Below are positions 40,463 through 50,076 of a stretch of 64,000 nucleotides of DNA, piece by piece. Origin of the DNA: Gammaproteobacteria bacterium (GTDB taxonomy: Bacteria > Pseudomonadota > Gammaproteobacteria > Nevskiales > Nevskiaceae); NCBI GenBank assembly GCA_026398815.1, contig JAPLSA010000017.1:620001-684000 (forward strand). The letters are read 5' to 3'. The notes below the pieces were generated by a model that worked only from the letters and a program-made list of their open reading frames with translations, was not told the origin of the DNA and made no database searches. Within the stretch, counting starts at the first letter, position 1; every line of letters starts with the position of its first letter. The translations under genes and the position numbers were made by a program.

Positions 40463-42520
40463 TTACGGGCGCGCACAGACGTTCTGCTCCGTGCTGTCGA
40501 TGAAGGGCGCCTGCGGGCACTGGATGTAGCGTGGCTGCAGGCCGCCGATGTCGAGCTGGTCGATGCGTATCGCCGGCGGCGCATTGCCGAAGCCGCTGCC
40601 AGCGGCGGTCGCTGCGTTTTCAAGCCCGAGGTAGGCAACCATGTCGTCCTGTTCGATGCCGTCGCCAGACACACCGATCGCGCCGATCAGCGTGCTGCCG
40701 CGATAGATCGGCACGCTGCCCGGAAAGATCTGGATGCCGTTGGCGGCTTCCGAAGCGGCCGCCGGCGCCGCGAACGGCACCGCGCCGCTGACCGGGCCGA
40801 CGCCGACGCAGCTGCGGCCGACGTCGGCGACGCCGAAGGCATCGAGCAGGAACACCACGTGCTGGGCGATGGCGTTGTAGCCGAGGTCCAGCTGCAGGCC
40901 GACCGAGAACGGGCTCCAGCGCCGCGGCGCGTCGAAGCTCAGGCTCAGCGGCCCCGGCGGATTGCCGCGGATGCCGTCCGGGTAGAACGGCCGCGCCAGA
41001 TTGCCGACCGAGCGATTGGCGATCGCGACCGCTCCGTCGTCAAGCATCGTCGGCCGGCCGCTCAGACTGCGCAGGCTCTGCACATAGCGGAACGGGGCGC
41101 TCTGTTCGAGCTCCAGGCTCGGAAAGCTGGTGACCACCGGCAGGGTGTCGGTGTCGCCGGCAATCAGATCCGGCTTGATGTAGCCGGCCGGCGGCAGCGC
41201 GCCGATCGCAGCGCCGGTGCCTGCCTTCGAGAACAGCAGCGCGGTGCGCGCCTTCTGCAGCGACACATCGATGCCGAACACCGGCGCGTCGCGTCCGCGC
41301 GCCAGCGCCAGCACCGAGCCATCGAGATCGATGATCGACACGCTGACTCTCGCCACAGTGCCCAGCGGCCGGCGGATCTGCGCGCGCGCCCGGCCGGCGA
41401 CCCGCAGCGCTTCGACCATCAGCCCCTGCACTTCGGCCTGGCTCAGACCGGACGGCGCCGATGACGCCCGCACCGGAAAGCGATTGACGCCGGCGGCGTC
41501 GACCAGCACGAAGGCATCTTCGGCCGCCAGCGCGGGTTCGGTGGCCCGCCGGATGCCCGACGCCGGCTGGCCGAACACGGTGCCGGCCAGCACGGTGGCC
41601 GCCGAATAGCCGGGTACGGCGAGCAGTTCGCCTTCGGCCGCCAGCGACAGGCTGCCGGCGTTGTTCGGATTGCTGGCCAGATCGGCGAAATCGACATCGG
41701 CGAAGCGCAGCGTCTTGCCGTCAACGGTGATCCGGTCGGCGCGACGGTCGCGCGGCGCGCCGAGGCCGAAGCTGGCGGCGACGGCGATCAGTTCGTCGAT
41801 GTCGCGGTCGGCGTCGCTGATCGTGGCGTCGTACGAATACAGGCCGTCGGCGATCACGCCGACGCCGCCGACCGGCGTGCCGTTCAGGTACAGCGGCAGC
41901 CCGCCGGGATCGGCCGCGAGGCCGAGCGGCGAGCGATGCGGCCCGACCTCGCCGGCGCCGAAGCGCGCCATCAGGTCCGAGCAGGGCAACTGCGAAAACT
42001 GCACGCCGAACAGCGGCCCGCCGGTCTGGTTGGCTTCACCCGGATTGAAGGCTTCCTGGACGATCTGGCTGGCGGTCCGGGTGCTGAAGGCATTGCCTTC
42101 CGACGACAGGTAGGCGGCGGTGACCGCCTTGGCGATCGCGGCTGCGGCCGATGGCACCAGATCCACGCCTTCCAGGCCGCCGCTGACGGCAATTCCGGCT
42201 GGCGAGCGCACGGTGGTGAAGCGGCGCGCACCGGTCATCCGGTAGACCGCCAGCACGTTGCCGACGCGATCGACCACGGCGATGGTCGCTGGCGCACTGC
42301 GTGCCCTGGCCTCCGCGATCGCGCGCCGGATGACGTCTTCGACCGCCGGGACCGACAGCGCCGCGGCGGCGGTGTCCTGGCAGAACCCGGCACAGGCCTG
42401 CGGGCCGGCACCGATGCCGTCCGCCCCTGGCGATGTTCCGCTCGTGCAGCCCAGCAAACATGACAACGCGATTCCGGCGATCCACGCAGGAATCCCCCGC
42501 CCCCGTGCTAACCCTGACAT
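40463..42520 (-). CDS. Tandem GlcG/HbpS-domain lipoprotein, possible haem-binding
   Basis: The 685-residue protein has a lipoprotein signal (CLLG-C, Cys 25). Two GlcG/HbpS (DUF336) units are visible. The first (about 55-235) has TIAVVDRVGNVLAVYRM and GLPLYLNGTPVGGVGVIADG; the second (about 390-640) has VSIIDLDGSVLALARG, DVSLQKARTALLFS and VPIYRGSTLIGAIGVSGDGIEQD. HbpS proteins bind haem or cobalamin-like ligands and modulate redox sensing. GGGGGA lies five bases before ATG 42520. It opens the six-gene redox operon, 4 bp before the barrel gene, so it could act in haem delivery or as a substrate-binding partner. Confidence 0.78.
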   Translation of the reverse strand: MSGLARGRGIPAWIAGIALSCLLGCTSGTSPGADGIGAGPQACAGFCQDTAAAALSVPAVEDVIRRAIAEARARSAPATIAVVDRVGNVLAVYRMTGARRFTTVRSPAGIAVSGGLEGVDLVPSAAAAIAKAVTAAYLSSEGNAFSTRTASQIVQEAFNPGEANQTGGPLFGVQFSQLPCSDLMARFGAGEVGPHRSPLGLAADPGGLPLYLNGTPVGGVGVIADGLYSYDATISDADRDIDELIAVAASFGLGAPRDRRADRITVDGKTLRFADVDFADLASNPNNAGSLSLAAEGELLAVPGYSAATVLAGTVFGQPASGIRRATEPALAAEDAFVLVDAAGVNRFPVRASSAPSGLSQAEVQGLMVEALRVAGRARAQIRRPLGTVARVSVSIIDLDGSVLALARGRDAPVFGIDVSLQKARTALLFSKAGTGAAIGALPPAGYIKPDLIAGDTDTLPVVTSFPSLELEQSAPFRYVQSLRSLSGRPTMLDDGAVAIANRSVGNLARPFYPDGIRGNPPGPLSLSFDAPRRWSPFSVGLQLDLGYNAIAQHVVFLLDAFGVADVGRSCVGVGPVSGAVPFAAPAAASEAANGIQIFPGSVPIYRGSTLIGAIGVSGDGIEQDDMVAYLGLENAATAAGSGFGNAPPAIRIDQLDIGGLQPRYIQCPQAPFIDSTEQNVCARP

Positions 42521-42765
42521 GCAAGTCCCCCGACTCGCTGAACTGCAAACCCGAATACCGCTTCGATGAGACGGCGCTCCCCAGCGCAGTCCCGTTGTTT
42601 GACGTCAGTTAACCGTTTGTCGGGGGAGGAAGTAAAGCGACCCCGGAGCGCAATCGCGGTCCGCTTCGCCGCAGGCCGCCTGAGAAGTGATGCAGTTCAC
42701 AGTTGCGGCGGCGCGATGGCCGCCGCTGGCGGACTGCGGCCCGGTCGTTGCCCTTAGGGCGTCGG

Positions 42766-44085
42766 TCAGCTGCCGGTCAGCTGGCGGATCACCAGCGGCC
42801 GCAGCTGATCCCAGAGATCGAGTCCGACGTCGGTCGTGCTTTCGATCAGCAGCACGCCGCCATAGCCGAGCCCGAGATCGATCCACGGGGTGGCGCCGAA
42901 CAGCCCGGGGTCGCTGTATTCCGGCCCGCTGCTGCCGGGATGCAGGCGCGGCGCGGAAATGAACACGCCAAGCCCGTAGCCGGGATAGTCGGTCGCGCGG
43001 TCAGCCGGAAACGGCTGATACAGCACCGGCAGTCCGGTGGTCTGGTCGCGCAGCAGTTCGGCGACCATCGCGGTCGATAGCACGCGCCGGCCTTCGTACA
43101 GCCCGTCGTTCAGCAGCACGCGCAGCAGCCGCGCGTACGCCGGGGCGCTGGCGACAGCGCCGCCAGCCACCCTCGGATTGCTGACCACGGCCGGATCGCC
43201 GTAGCTCAGCAGGCCGCCCAGCTCCAGCGGGCTGCCGATGCGGCCGGCGAACAGGTCCTGCCAGTCCTCATCGCTAACCAAAGTCGCGATATACGCGGCC
43301 ACCTGCATGTCCGCGCCGCCGTAGTTGAAGGCGCTGCCGGGTGTAGCGACCAGCGCGGTCTTGGCGATCGCCTGCGCGCAGTCGCGCAGCGTGCTGAGCC
43401 GCTCCAGCAGCAGGCAATCCGGCTGGGTGTCCCCGAGGCCGACGATGCCTGCGGTGTGGGCCAGCAGCATCCGCAACGTGATCGCGGCCTTGTCGGCCGG
43501 CCAGTCGAAACCGGCGTCGCGCGCCAGGTAGTCACCGACCGGGCGGTCGAGCGCCAGCTGGCCGGTGTCGACCAGCGTCAGGATCGCCATCACCGTCGGC
43601 AGCTTGCTGGCCGACGCCAGCGGCACCATCTGGTTCAGCGAAATATCGCCGCGCTCGGCCGTGTACAGCGGACCGTCGCGATCGATCAGCGCAAAGCTGG
43701 CGCCATCGATGGTGCGGGCTCTTACCGCGCTGTCCAGCGCATCGCCGATGGCGCGCCAGTCATAGAGCACGACCGTCGCCGGCTGCGTGCGGCTGCCGCG
43801 TTCGTTGCTCGCTTGCAGCGCGAACGCGCCGTTGTCGGTGACCGGCAGGCTGATCTCGGCGGTGCCGGTCACGTCGATGTTGCCGGGCAGGAGCAGCAGG
43901 CGATCGGCATCGCGGACGCGCCAGCTCAACGTGACCTCGCGGCCGGCATTGACGCGCGCCGGGCTGGCGCTGAACGACTCGATGACCGGCGCACCGGCGT
44001 TGCTGGAGCGGCCGCTGCCGCAGGCGGACAGCAGCAGAAGGGGCAGCAGGAAGCTGAGACGCCGCAGCGTCGGCAATCGGATCAT
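42766..44085 (-). CDS. Serine hydrolase (class C beta-lactamase/EstB-like) lipoprotein with Ig-like domain
   Basis: The 439-residue protein has a lipoprotein signal (LLLSA-C, about residue 21), a short Ig-like domain (VIESFSASPARVNAGREVTLSWRV... TVVL, about 31-105) and a beta-lactamase-fold domain. The SxxK nucleophile motif is LASASKLPTVM (about 155) and the Tyr motif is FNYGGADMQ instead of the usual YSN. It probably cleaves esters or peptidoglycan stems rather than antibiotics. It stands alone between the redox operon and acnB, with 245-bp gaps on both sides. No Shine-Dalgarno is clear before ATG 44085. Confidence 0.78.
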   Translation of the reverse strand: MIRLPTLRRLSFLLPLLLLSACGSGRSSNAGAPVIESFSASPARVNAGREVTLSWRVRDADRLLLLPGNIDVTGTAEISLPVTDNGAFALQASNERGSRTQPATVVLYDWRAIGDALDSAVRARTIDGASFALIDRDGPLYTAERGDISLNQMVPLASASKLPTVMAILTLVDTGQLALDRPVGDYLARDAGFDWPADKAAITLRMLLAHTAGIVGLGDTQPDCLLLERLSTLRDCAQAIAKTALVATPGSAFNYGGADMQVAAYIATLVSDEDWQDLFAGRIGSPLELGGLLSYGDPAVVSNPRVAGGAVASAPAYARLLRVLLNDGLYEGRRVLSTAMVAELLRDQTTGLPVLYQPFPADRATDYPGYGLGVFISAPRLHPGSSGPEYSDPGLFGATPWIDLGLGYGGVLLIESTTDVGLDLWDQLRPLVIRQLTGS

Positions 44086-44213
44086 GACGGGAGGGGCCTG
44101 TTTCGGGCGGCATCGACCGGTGCGCGATGCCATTGCAGCTTCCGACCCGATCGATCGGCATCGGTTCCCGAGCGCTGCGCTGTCACCGGATGGGGCCGGC
44201 CATGTGGCCCAAA

Positions 44214-44222
44214 TGCTACAAT
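44214..44222 (+). promoter_or_regulatory. acnB: Extended -10 promoter element upstream of acnB
   Basis: TGCTACAAT fits an extended -10 (TGn-TACAAT). It lies about 110 bp before the acnB start, leaving a long 5' leader. No good -35 is present, which is usual for extended -10 promoters. Confidence 0.45.
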
Positions 44223-44330
44223 CCGGGCCGCGTGATGCATCGTCCGTGCCGTCCCCGCGAACCGAAGTCGGGAGAGCCCGCGCGCTGCGCCGCCCTCGTC
44301 CACCGCCTTCCCACACGGACCTTCGCCGCC

Positions 44331-46916
44331 ATGTTGCAAGCCTATCGCCAACACACTGCCGAGCGCGCTGCCCTCGGTATCCCGCCGCTGCCGCTGTCCG
44401 CCCAGCAGACCGCCGAGCTGATCGAACTGATCAAGAACCCGCCGGCTGGCGAAGAAGCTTTCCTCGTGGATCTGTTGACCCATCGCGTGCCGCCCGGCGT
44501 CGATGACGCCGCCAAGGTCAAGGCCTCGTTCCTGACCGTGGTCGCCGATGGCGAACTCGCCTGCAAGCTGATCTCGCGCACCAAGGCCACCGAACTGCTC
44601 GGCACCATGGTCGGCGGCTACAACGTCAAGCCGCTGATCGACCTGCTCGGCGATGCCGAAGTCGGCGCGACCGCCGCTGCGGCGCTGAAGAAGACGCTGC
44701 TGATGTTCGATTTCTTCCATGACGTCGCCGAGCTGGCCAAGGCCGGCAACGCCAACGCCAAGTCGGTGATGCAGTCCTGGGCCGATGCCGAGTGGTTCAC
44801 CAGCCGCCAGGAAGTGGCCAAGAAGATCACCGTCACCGTGTTCAAGGTGCCCGGCGAGACCAACACCGACGACCTGTCGCCGGCGCCGGACGCCTGGAGC
44901 CGCCCGGACATCCCGCTGCATTACCTGGCGATGCTGAAGAACGTGCGCTCCGACGCAGCGTTCACGCCGGAAGAAGACGGCAAGCGCGGTCCGATGAAGT
45001 TCATCGACGACCTGAAGCAGAAGGGCCATCTGGTCGCCTACGTCGGCGACGTGGTCGGCACCGGCTCGTCGCGCAAGTCGGCGACCAACTCGGTGATCTG
45101 GGCCACCGGCGAAGACATCCCGTTCGTGCCGAACAAGCGCTTCGGCGGCGTGACGCTCGGCGGCAAGATCGCGCCGATCTTCTTCAACACCCAGGAAGAT
45201 TCCGGCTCGCTGCCGATCGAAGTCGATGTCTCGAAGTTCGAGATGGGCGACGTCATCGACATCTACCCCTACGACGGCAAGATCGAGAAGAACGGCGCCG
45301 TGGCCGCGAACTTCGAACTCAAGAGCCAGGTGCTGCTTGATGAAGTGCGCGCCGGTGGCCGCATCAACCTGATCATCGGCCGCAGCCTGACCGCCAAGGC
45401 CCGCGAATTCCTCGGCCTGCCGGCCTCGACGTTGTTCCGCCTGCCGGCCGCTCCGACCGCGACCAAGGCCGGCTTCACGCTGGCGCAGAAGATGGTCGGC
45501 CGCGCCGTCGGCCTGGCTGAAGGCCAGGGCGTGCGTCCGGGCACCTACTGCGAACCGAAGATGACCACGGTGGGCAGCCAGGACACCACCGGTCCGATGA
45601 CCCGCGACGAGCTGAAGGACCTCGCCTGCCTCGGCTTCTCCGCCGATCTGGTGATGCAGTCGTTCTGCCACACCGCCGCCTATCCGAAGCCGGTCGACGT
45701 CAAGACCCATCGCGACCTGCCGGCGTTCATCTCCAACCGCGGCGGCGTGTCGCTGCGCCCCGGCGACGGCGTCATCCACTCCTGGCTGAACCGCCTGCTG
45801 CTGCCGGATACCGTCGGCACCGGCGGCGACTCGCACACCCGCTTCCCGATCGGCATCTCGTTCCCGGCCGGTTCGGGTCTGGTGGCCTTCGGTGCGGCCA
45901 CCGGCGTGATGCCGCTGGACATGCCGGAATCGGTGCTGGTGCGCTTCAAGGGCAGCATGCAGCCGGGTGTCACCTTGCGTGACCTGGTCCACGCGATCCC
46001 GCTGTACGCGATCAAGGCCGGTCTGTTGACCGTCGCCAAGGCCGGCAAGAAGAACATCTTCTCGGGCCGGATCCTGGAAATCGAAGGTCTGCCGGATCTG
46101 AAGGTCGAGCAGGCGTTCGAGCTGTCCGACGCCTCGGCCGAGCGCTCCGCCGCCGGCTGCACGATCAAACTGAATCAGGCCCCGGTGATCGAGTACATGA
46201 ACTCGAACATCTTCCTGATGAAGAACATGATCGCCAATGGCTACCAGGATGCCCGCACGCTGGAGCGGCGCATCAAGAAGATGGAAGAGTGGCTGGCCAA
46301 GCCGAGCCTGCTCGAAGCCGACAAGGACGCTGAGTACGCCGCTGTCATCGAGATCGACCTCGCCGACATCAAGGAGCCGATCGTCTGCTGCCCGAACGAC
46401 CCGGATGACGCGAAGTTCCTATCCGAAGTCGCGGGCGCCAAGATCGACGAAGTGTTCATCGGCTCGTGCATGACCAACATCGGTCACTTCCGCGCCGCCG
46501 GCAAGCTGCTGGAAGGCAAGAAGGACATTCCGGTTCGCCTGTGGGTCGCCCCGCCGACCAAGATGGACGCCGCCAAGCTGACCCAGGAAGGCGTCTACAA
46601 CACCTTCGGCACCGCCGGTGCGCGCACCGAAATGCCGGGCTGCTCGCTGTGCATGGGCAACCAGGCGCAGATCAAGGAAGGTTCGACGGCGATCTCCACC
46701 TCGACGCGCAACTTCCCGAACCGCCTCGGCAAGAACACCAACGTGTATCTGGGCTCGGCGGAACTGGCGGCGATCGCATCGAAGATGGGCAAGCTGCCGA
46801 CCCCGGCCGAGTATCTGGCCGAGATGGGCATCGTCACCAAGCACTCGGATCAGATCTACCAGTACCTGAACTTCAACACGATCGACGAGTACATCGAGAC
46901 GGCCACCACCGCCTGA
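44331..46916 (+). CDS. acnB: Bifunctional aconitate hydratase 2/2-methylisocitrate dehydratase
   Basis: The 861-residue protein has the AcnB order. A HEAT-like N-terminal domain ([22 protein letters not shown] to about 160) is followed by the swivel domain with [16 protein letters not shown] (about 240-255), then the cluster-binding core. [4Fe-4S] ligands are in [12 protein letters not shown] (Cys about 713) and [14 protein letters not shown] (Cys about 772 and 775); [26 protein letters not shown] is also typical. It converts citrate to isocitrate in the TCA cycle and in many species also acts in the methylcitrate route. E. coli AcnB has 865 residues, so the length is complete. It is followed by a strong terminator. 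Confidence 0.97.
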   Translation: MLQAYRQHTAERAALGIPPLPLSAQQTAELIELIKNPPAGEEAFLVDLLTHRVPPGVDDAAKVKASFLTVVADGELACKLISRTKATELLGTMVGGYNVKPLIDLLGDAEVGATAAAALKKTLLMFDFFHDVAELAKAGNANAKSVMQSWADAEWFTSRQEVAKKITVTVFKVPGETNTDDLSPAPDAWSRPDIPLHYLAMLKNVRSDAAFTPEEDGKRGPMKFIDDLKQKGHLVAYVGDVVGTGSSRKSATNSVIWATGEDIPFVPNKRFGGVTLGGKIAPIFFNTQEDSGSLPIEVDVSKFEMGDVIDIYPYDGKIEKNGAVAANFELKSQVLLDEVRAGGRINLIIGRSLTAKAREFLGLPASTLFRLPAAPTATKAGFTLAQKMVGRAVGLAEGQGVRPGTYCEPKMTTVGSQDTTGPMTRDELKDLACLGFSADLVMQSFCHTAAYPKPVDVKTHRDLPAFISNRGGVSLRPGDGVIHSWLNRLLLPDTVGTGGDSHTRFPIGISFPAGSGLVAFGAATGVMPLDMPESVLVRFKGSMQPGVTLRDLVHAIPLYAIKAGLLTVAKAGKKNIFSGRILEIEGLPDLKVEQAFELSDASAERSAAGCTIKLNQAPVIEYMNSNIFLMKNMIANGYQDARTLERRIKKMEEWLAKPSLLEADKDAEYAAVIEIDLADIKEPIVCCPNDPDDAKFLSEVAGAKIDEVFIGSCMTNIGHFRAAGKLLEGKKDIPVRLWVAPPTKMDAAKLTQEGVYNTFGTAGARTEMPGCSLCMGNQAQIKEGSTAISTSTRNFPNRLGKNTNVYLGSAELAAIASKMGKLPTPAEYLAEMGIVTKHSDQIYQYLNFNTIDEYIETATTA

Positions 46917-46950
46917 ACTGAACGCGCGGCGTAAGCCGCGCAGAAGTCAC

Positions 46951-46980
46951 GAAGCCCGCCGGCGCAAGTCGGCGGGCTTC
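46951..46980 (+). terminator. Terminator after acnB
   Basis: GAAGCCCGCCG (46951-46961) and CGGCGGGCTTC (46970-46980) form a perfect 11-bp stem with an 8-nt loop, followed by the T-containing stretch GTCGTTTCC. A smaller perfect hairpin (GCGCGGC-GTAA-GCCGCGC, 46924-46941) precedes it. The main stem may also serve the convergent TetR gene. Confidence 0.75.
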
Positions 46981-47009
46981 GTCGTTTCCGGCGTCCGCGT
47001 GGCGCGCTT

Positions 47010-47660
47010 CTAGCCGCGCAGCATCTGCATCGCGCCGAGCAGCAGCCGCGTGTTGGCGGCCACCAGATGCTGGCGATCGGCGCGGTAGCCGCTGAGCAGC
47101 CACTGCAGCGCCGACTGGCTCACCGCGCCGACCAGTCCGAAACCGGTGAACTGCATGTCGTCCGGGTGCAGCTTCATCTCCGGCACCAGCGTCCGCGCCA
47201 GCGTGATCAGCAGGTCCGCGAAACGCTGGATCCGCTCGATGTACAGCGCATCGATGCGGGTGCTGACGCCCAGCACCTCCAGCCAGCAGATGCGGGCCAC
47301 CTCCGGGTTCTCGAACGAGGTGAAGAAGGCGCCGACGCCGGCCGTGACGATGCGCTCGGCGTTGCCGCCGGGCAGTTCCTGCATCAGCGCCCGCATGACC
47401 GTGGCCTGGATGTCGTCGATCGCCTCGACATAGACCGCCGCCAGCAGGTCCTCGGTGTCGACGAAGTTCTTGTAGAAGTAGCGGTCGATCAATCCCGCCT
47501 GCTTGCACAGCGTCCGCACCGTCGTCGCCCGATAGCCGACGCTGCCGAACAGCTGGCGTCCCGCCGCCATGAACTGCTGGCGCTGGCGGGCCTGCCGCTC
47601 GGCTGCACTCTCGCCGCCATAGGTTCTTCCCGCTGCTTCCGGACGTCGCTTGCTGGTCAT
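47010..47660 (-). CDS. TetR-family transcriptional regulator
   Basis: The 216-residue protein has a basic N-terminus and a helix-turn-helix of TetR type at about 28-75 (RQQFMAAGRQLFGSVGYRATTVRTLCKQAGLIDRYFYKNF). An all-helical ligand domain with GVGAFFTSFENPEVARICWLEVLG follows. It is divergent from the Baeyer-Villiger monooxygenase gene with a 93-bp shared control region, the usual arrangement of a repressor and its target. The ligand is probably a ketone, alcohol or lipid-like substrate of that cluster. Confidence 0.88.
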   Translation of the reverse strand: MTSKRRPEAAGRTYGGESAAERQARQRQQFMAAGRQLFGSVGYRATTVRTLCKQAGLIDRYFYKNFVDTEDLLAAVYVEAIDDIQATVMRALMQELPGGNAERIVTAGVGAFFTSFENPEVARICWLEVLGVSTRIDALYIERIQRFADLLITLARTLVPEMKLHPDDMQFTGFGLVGAVSQSALQWLLSGYRADRQHLVAANTRLLLGAMQMLRG

Positions 47661-47668
47661 GCCGTCAT

Positions 47669-47711
47669 TTGACGACGCATAACCTCAGATGTAAAGTGAA
47701 GTCACTCGTCA
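47669..47711 (+). promoter_or_regulatory. Sigma70-type promoter with overlapping palindrome before the monooxygenase gene
   Basis: TTGACG (47669-47674), a 17-bp spacer and TAAAGT (47692-47697) make a plausible promoter. AGTGA-AG-TCACT (47695-47706) overlaps the -10, and TGACGA (47670-47675) pairs with TCGTCA (47706-47711). These repeats are candidate operators for the divergent TetR protein. Confidence 0.5.
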
Positions 47712-47753
47712 TCACATAAACGCGAGGCCGCAAGGCCCGGAGGCAGGCGGACC

Positions 47754-49211
47754 ATGAACAGCTACAAGGTCGTGATCATCGGCAGCGGCTTCGGCGGGCA
47801 ATGCGCCGCGCTGCGCCTGCTGGAACAGGGCATCGACGATTTCCGCATCCTCGAACGGCGACCGTTCATGGGCGGCACCTGGTGCCAGAACAGGTATCCG
47901 GGCGCGGCGGTCGACGTGCAGTCGCCGCTCTACTCGATTTCCTCGGAGCCCTACGCCTGGTCGCAGATGTTTGCCGAACAGGAAGAACTGCAGCGCTACA
48001 CCAATGAAGTGATCGACAAGCACGGCCTGCGCGAGCGGACCACGGTCAACGCCAACGTCCGTGAAGTGCGCTGGAACGAAACAGCCAAGCGCTGGATCGT
48101 GACCACCGATGCTGCCGGCACCTTCGAAGCGCAGATCCTGATCAACGCCTCCGGCCCCTTGAGCACACCGGTGATCCCGAACTTCCCGGGCCGCGACACG
48201 TTCAAGGGCAAGAGCTTCCACACCAACGCCTGGGACCACAGCTACGACTACCGCGGCAAGCGTGTGGCGATCATCGGCAGCGGCGCCAGCGCCGCGCAGG
48301 TGATTCCGGCGATCGCCGACAAGGTCGGCGCGCTGCACGTGTTCCAGCGTTCACCGCACTGGGTGCTGCCGCGTCCGGATCGCAAGTTCTCGCCGTTCCA
48401 GCGCAAGCTGCTCGGCGTCAAATCGCTGCACAAGGCGCTCAGGCTGGCGATCTACTGGGGCCTCGAAACCCGCGTCATCGGCTTCAAGTATTCGAAGACG
48501 ATGCTGAACCTCGTGGCCCAGCGCGCGGCGCTGAATCACCTGAAGAAGCAGGTGCCGGACCCGGTGCTGCGCCAGAAGCTGACGCCGGATTTCACCATCG
48601 GCTGCAAGCGCATCATCCTGTCGAGCACCCTGTATCCGGCGCTGTCGCGGACGAATGTCAGCCTGCATGACCGCCACGACGGCATCCGCGAGATCAACGA
48701 ACGCGGCATCGTCACCGCCAGCGGCGAACAGCTCGATCTCGATCTGATCGTCTACTCCACCGGCTACGACGCCACCGACGGCGTCATCTCCTACCCGGTG
48801 ATCGGCCGCAACGGCATCAGCCTCGCCAAGGTCTGGGAGGAGTATCCGCGCGCCTATCTCGGCACTGCGATTCCGGGCTTCCCGAATCTGTTCGTGGTCA
48901 CCGGTCCGAACACCGGCATCGGCCATACCTCGGCGATCTTCGTCATCGAATCGCAGATGAACTACATCGTCGACAGCCTGAAGCAACTGGAGTCATCCGG
49001 CCGGCAGTCAATCGAAGTCAGCCGCGAAGCGGAAGACGCCTACACGCGAATGGTCCACTCGGAAATGGAGAAGACGGTCTGGAAGGCCGGCGGCTGCAAG
49101 AGCTGGTACCAGTCGAAGTCCGGCCACGTGATCGCGATGTTCCCCGGCTTCAGCTTCACCTATCGGCGGCTGGCCAGCCGCTTCCGTCCGCAGCACCACG
49201 TGTTCGCCTGA
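47754..49211 (+). CDS. Flavin-containing Baeyer-Villiger monooxygenase
   Basis: The 485-residue protein has a FAD Rossmann motif (IIGSGFGGQCAALRL, about 8-22), the ERRPFMGGTWCQNRYPGAAVDV block (about 34-55), the BVMO fingerprint FKGKSFHTNAWDHSYD (about 150-165) and a second Rossmann motif for NADPH (IIGSGASAAQVIPAI, about 173-187). The end region LFVVTGPNTGIGHTS is typical. It inserts oxygen into ketones to give esters. GGAGG lies ten bases before the ATG. The SDR and hydrolase downstream would complete an alcohol-ketone-ester-cleavage route. Confidence 0.88.
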   Translation: MNSYKVVIIGSGFGGQCAALRLLEQGIDDFRILERRPFMGGTWCQNRYPGAAVDVQSPLYSISSEPYAWSQMFAEQEELQRYTNEVIDKHGLRERTTVNANVREVRWNETAKRWIVTTDAAGTFEAQILINASGPLSTPVIPNFPGRDTFKGKSFHTNAWDHSYDYRGKRVAIIGSGASAAQVIPAIADKVGALHVFQRSPHWVLPRPDRKFSPFQRKLLGVKSLHKALRLAIYWGLETRVIGFKYSKTMLNLVAQRAALNHLKKQVPDPVLRQKLTPDFTIGCKRIILSSTLYPALSRTNVSLHDRHDGIREINERGIVTASGEQLDLDLIVYSTGYDATDGVISYPVIGRNGISLAKVWEEYPRAYLGTAIPGFPNLFVVTGPNTGIGHTSAIFVIESQMNYIVDSLKQLESSGRQSIEVSREAEDAYTRMVHSEMEKTVWKAGGCKSWYQSKSGHVIAMFPGFSFTYRRLASRFRPQHHVFA

Positions 49212-49221
49212 GCCCGCCGCC

Positions 49222-50076
49222 ATGAAGGATTTTCGCAACAAGGTCGTGGTGGTCACCGGCGCCGGCTCGGGCATGGGCCGCGCCTATGCCGTGGCGTTCG
49301 CGAAACTCGGCGCCAAGCTGGCACTGAACGATTACGACGCTGCCGGGCTTGGCGAGACGGTCGAAATGATCGCCAGCACGCCGGGCATCGCGATCCATAG
49401 TGCTGCCTTCGATGTCTCCGATCGCCGTGCGATGGAAAGCTTCGCCGCCGACGTGCAGACGACGCTCGGCAACGCCCACGTGATCATCAACAACGCCGGT
49501 ATCGCCGGGGCCGGCAAGCCGGCCTGGGCGACTCCCGTCGAGACCATCGAGCGGGTCATGCGCATCAATTTCTACGGTGTCGTCCACGGCACCCAGGTGT
49601 TCCTGCCACAGCTCGTCGCCAACGGCGAAGGCGCAGTGGTCAACGTCTCCAGCATCTTCGGGCTGATCGGTCCGCCGAATCACTGCGACTACAGCGCCTC
49701 GAAATTCGCCGTGCGCGGCTTCACCGAAGCGCTGATGACCGAGCTGCAGGAATCGCCGATCTCGGTGCATCTGGTCCATCCGGGCGGCATCGCCACCAAC
49801 ATCGCCAACGCGCCACAGCATCAGGCGTTCTCCGGCAAGTACCTGTCGACGCCGCCGGAAGCGATCGTCCGCCACGTGATTCGCGGCATCCGGCGCGGTA
49901 CGCCGAAGCTGGTCTATGGCAAGGACTCGCTGAAGACCTGGCTCGGCGCCAACCTGCTGCCGCTGCGACTGCTGAACCCGATCGTCTGGCGCGACCTGCG
50001 TGGCGTCATTGACCGCAGCGACTACCCGCCCCCGGCCGCCAAGGCCACCACCCCGCGTCGGAAGCAGGCCTCGTGA
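49222..50076 (+). CDS. Short-chain dehydrogenase/reductase
   Basis: The 284-residue classical SDR has VTGAGSGMGRAYA (about 11-23), the acidic residue LNDYD (NADH preference likely), INNAGIAG (about 90-97), the catalytic Ser (VSSIFGLIG) and YSASK (about 157-161). A basic C-terminal tail (AAKATTPRRKQAS) is added. It starts 10 bp after the monooxygenase gene and probably oxidises a secondary alcohol to the ketone substrate of that enzyme. The stop overlaps the next start as GTGA. Confidence 0.88.
   Translation: MKDFRNKVVVVTGAGSGMGRAYAVAFAKLGAKLALNDYDAAGLGETVEMIASTPGIAIHSAAFDVSDRRAMESFAADVQTTLGNAHVIINNAGIAGAGKPAWATPVETIERVMRINFYGVVHGTQVFLPQLVANGEGAVVNVSSIFGLIGPPNHCDYSASKFAVRGFTEALMTELQESPISVHLVHPGGIATNIANAPQHQAFSGKYLSTPPEAIVRHVIRGIRRGTPKLVYGKDSLKTWLGANLLPLRLLNPIVWRDLRGVIDRSDYPPPAAKATTPRRKQAS

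Noticed and set aside
42766-44085. Serine hydrolase as an antibiotic-resistance beta-lactamase
   Set aside because: The Tyr motif is altered (NYGG instead of YSN), there is an added Ig-like domain and a lipoprotein anchor; an esterase or peptidase role is more likely.
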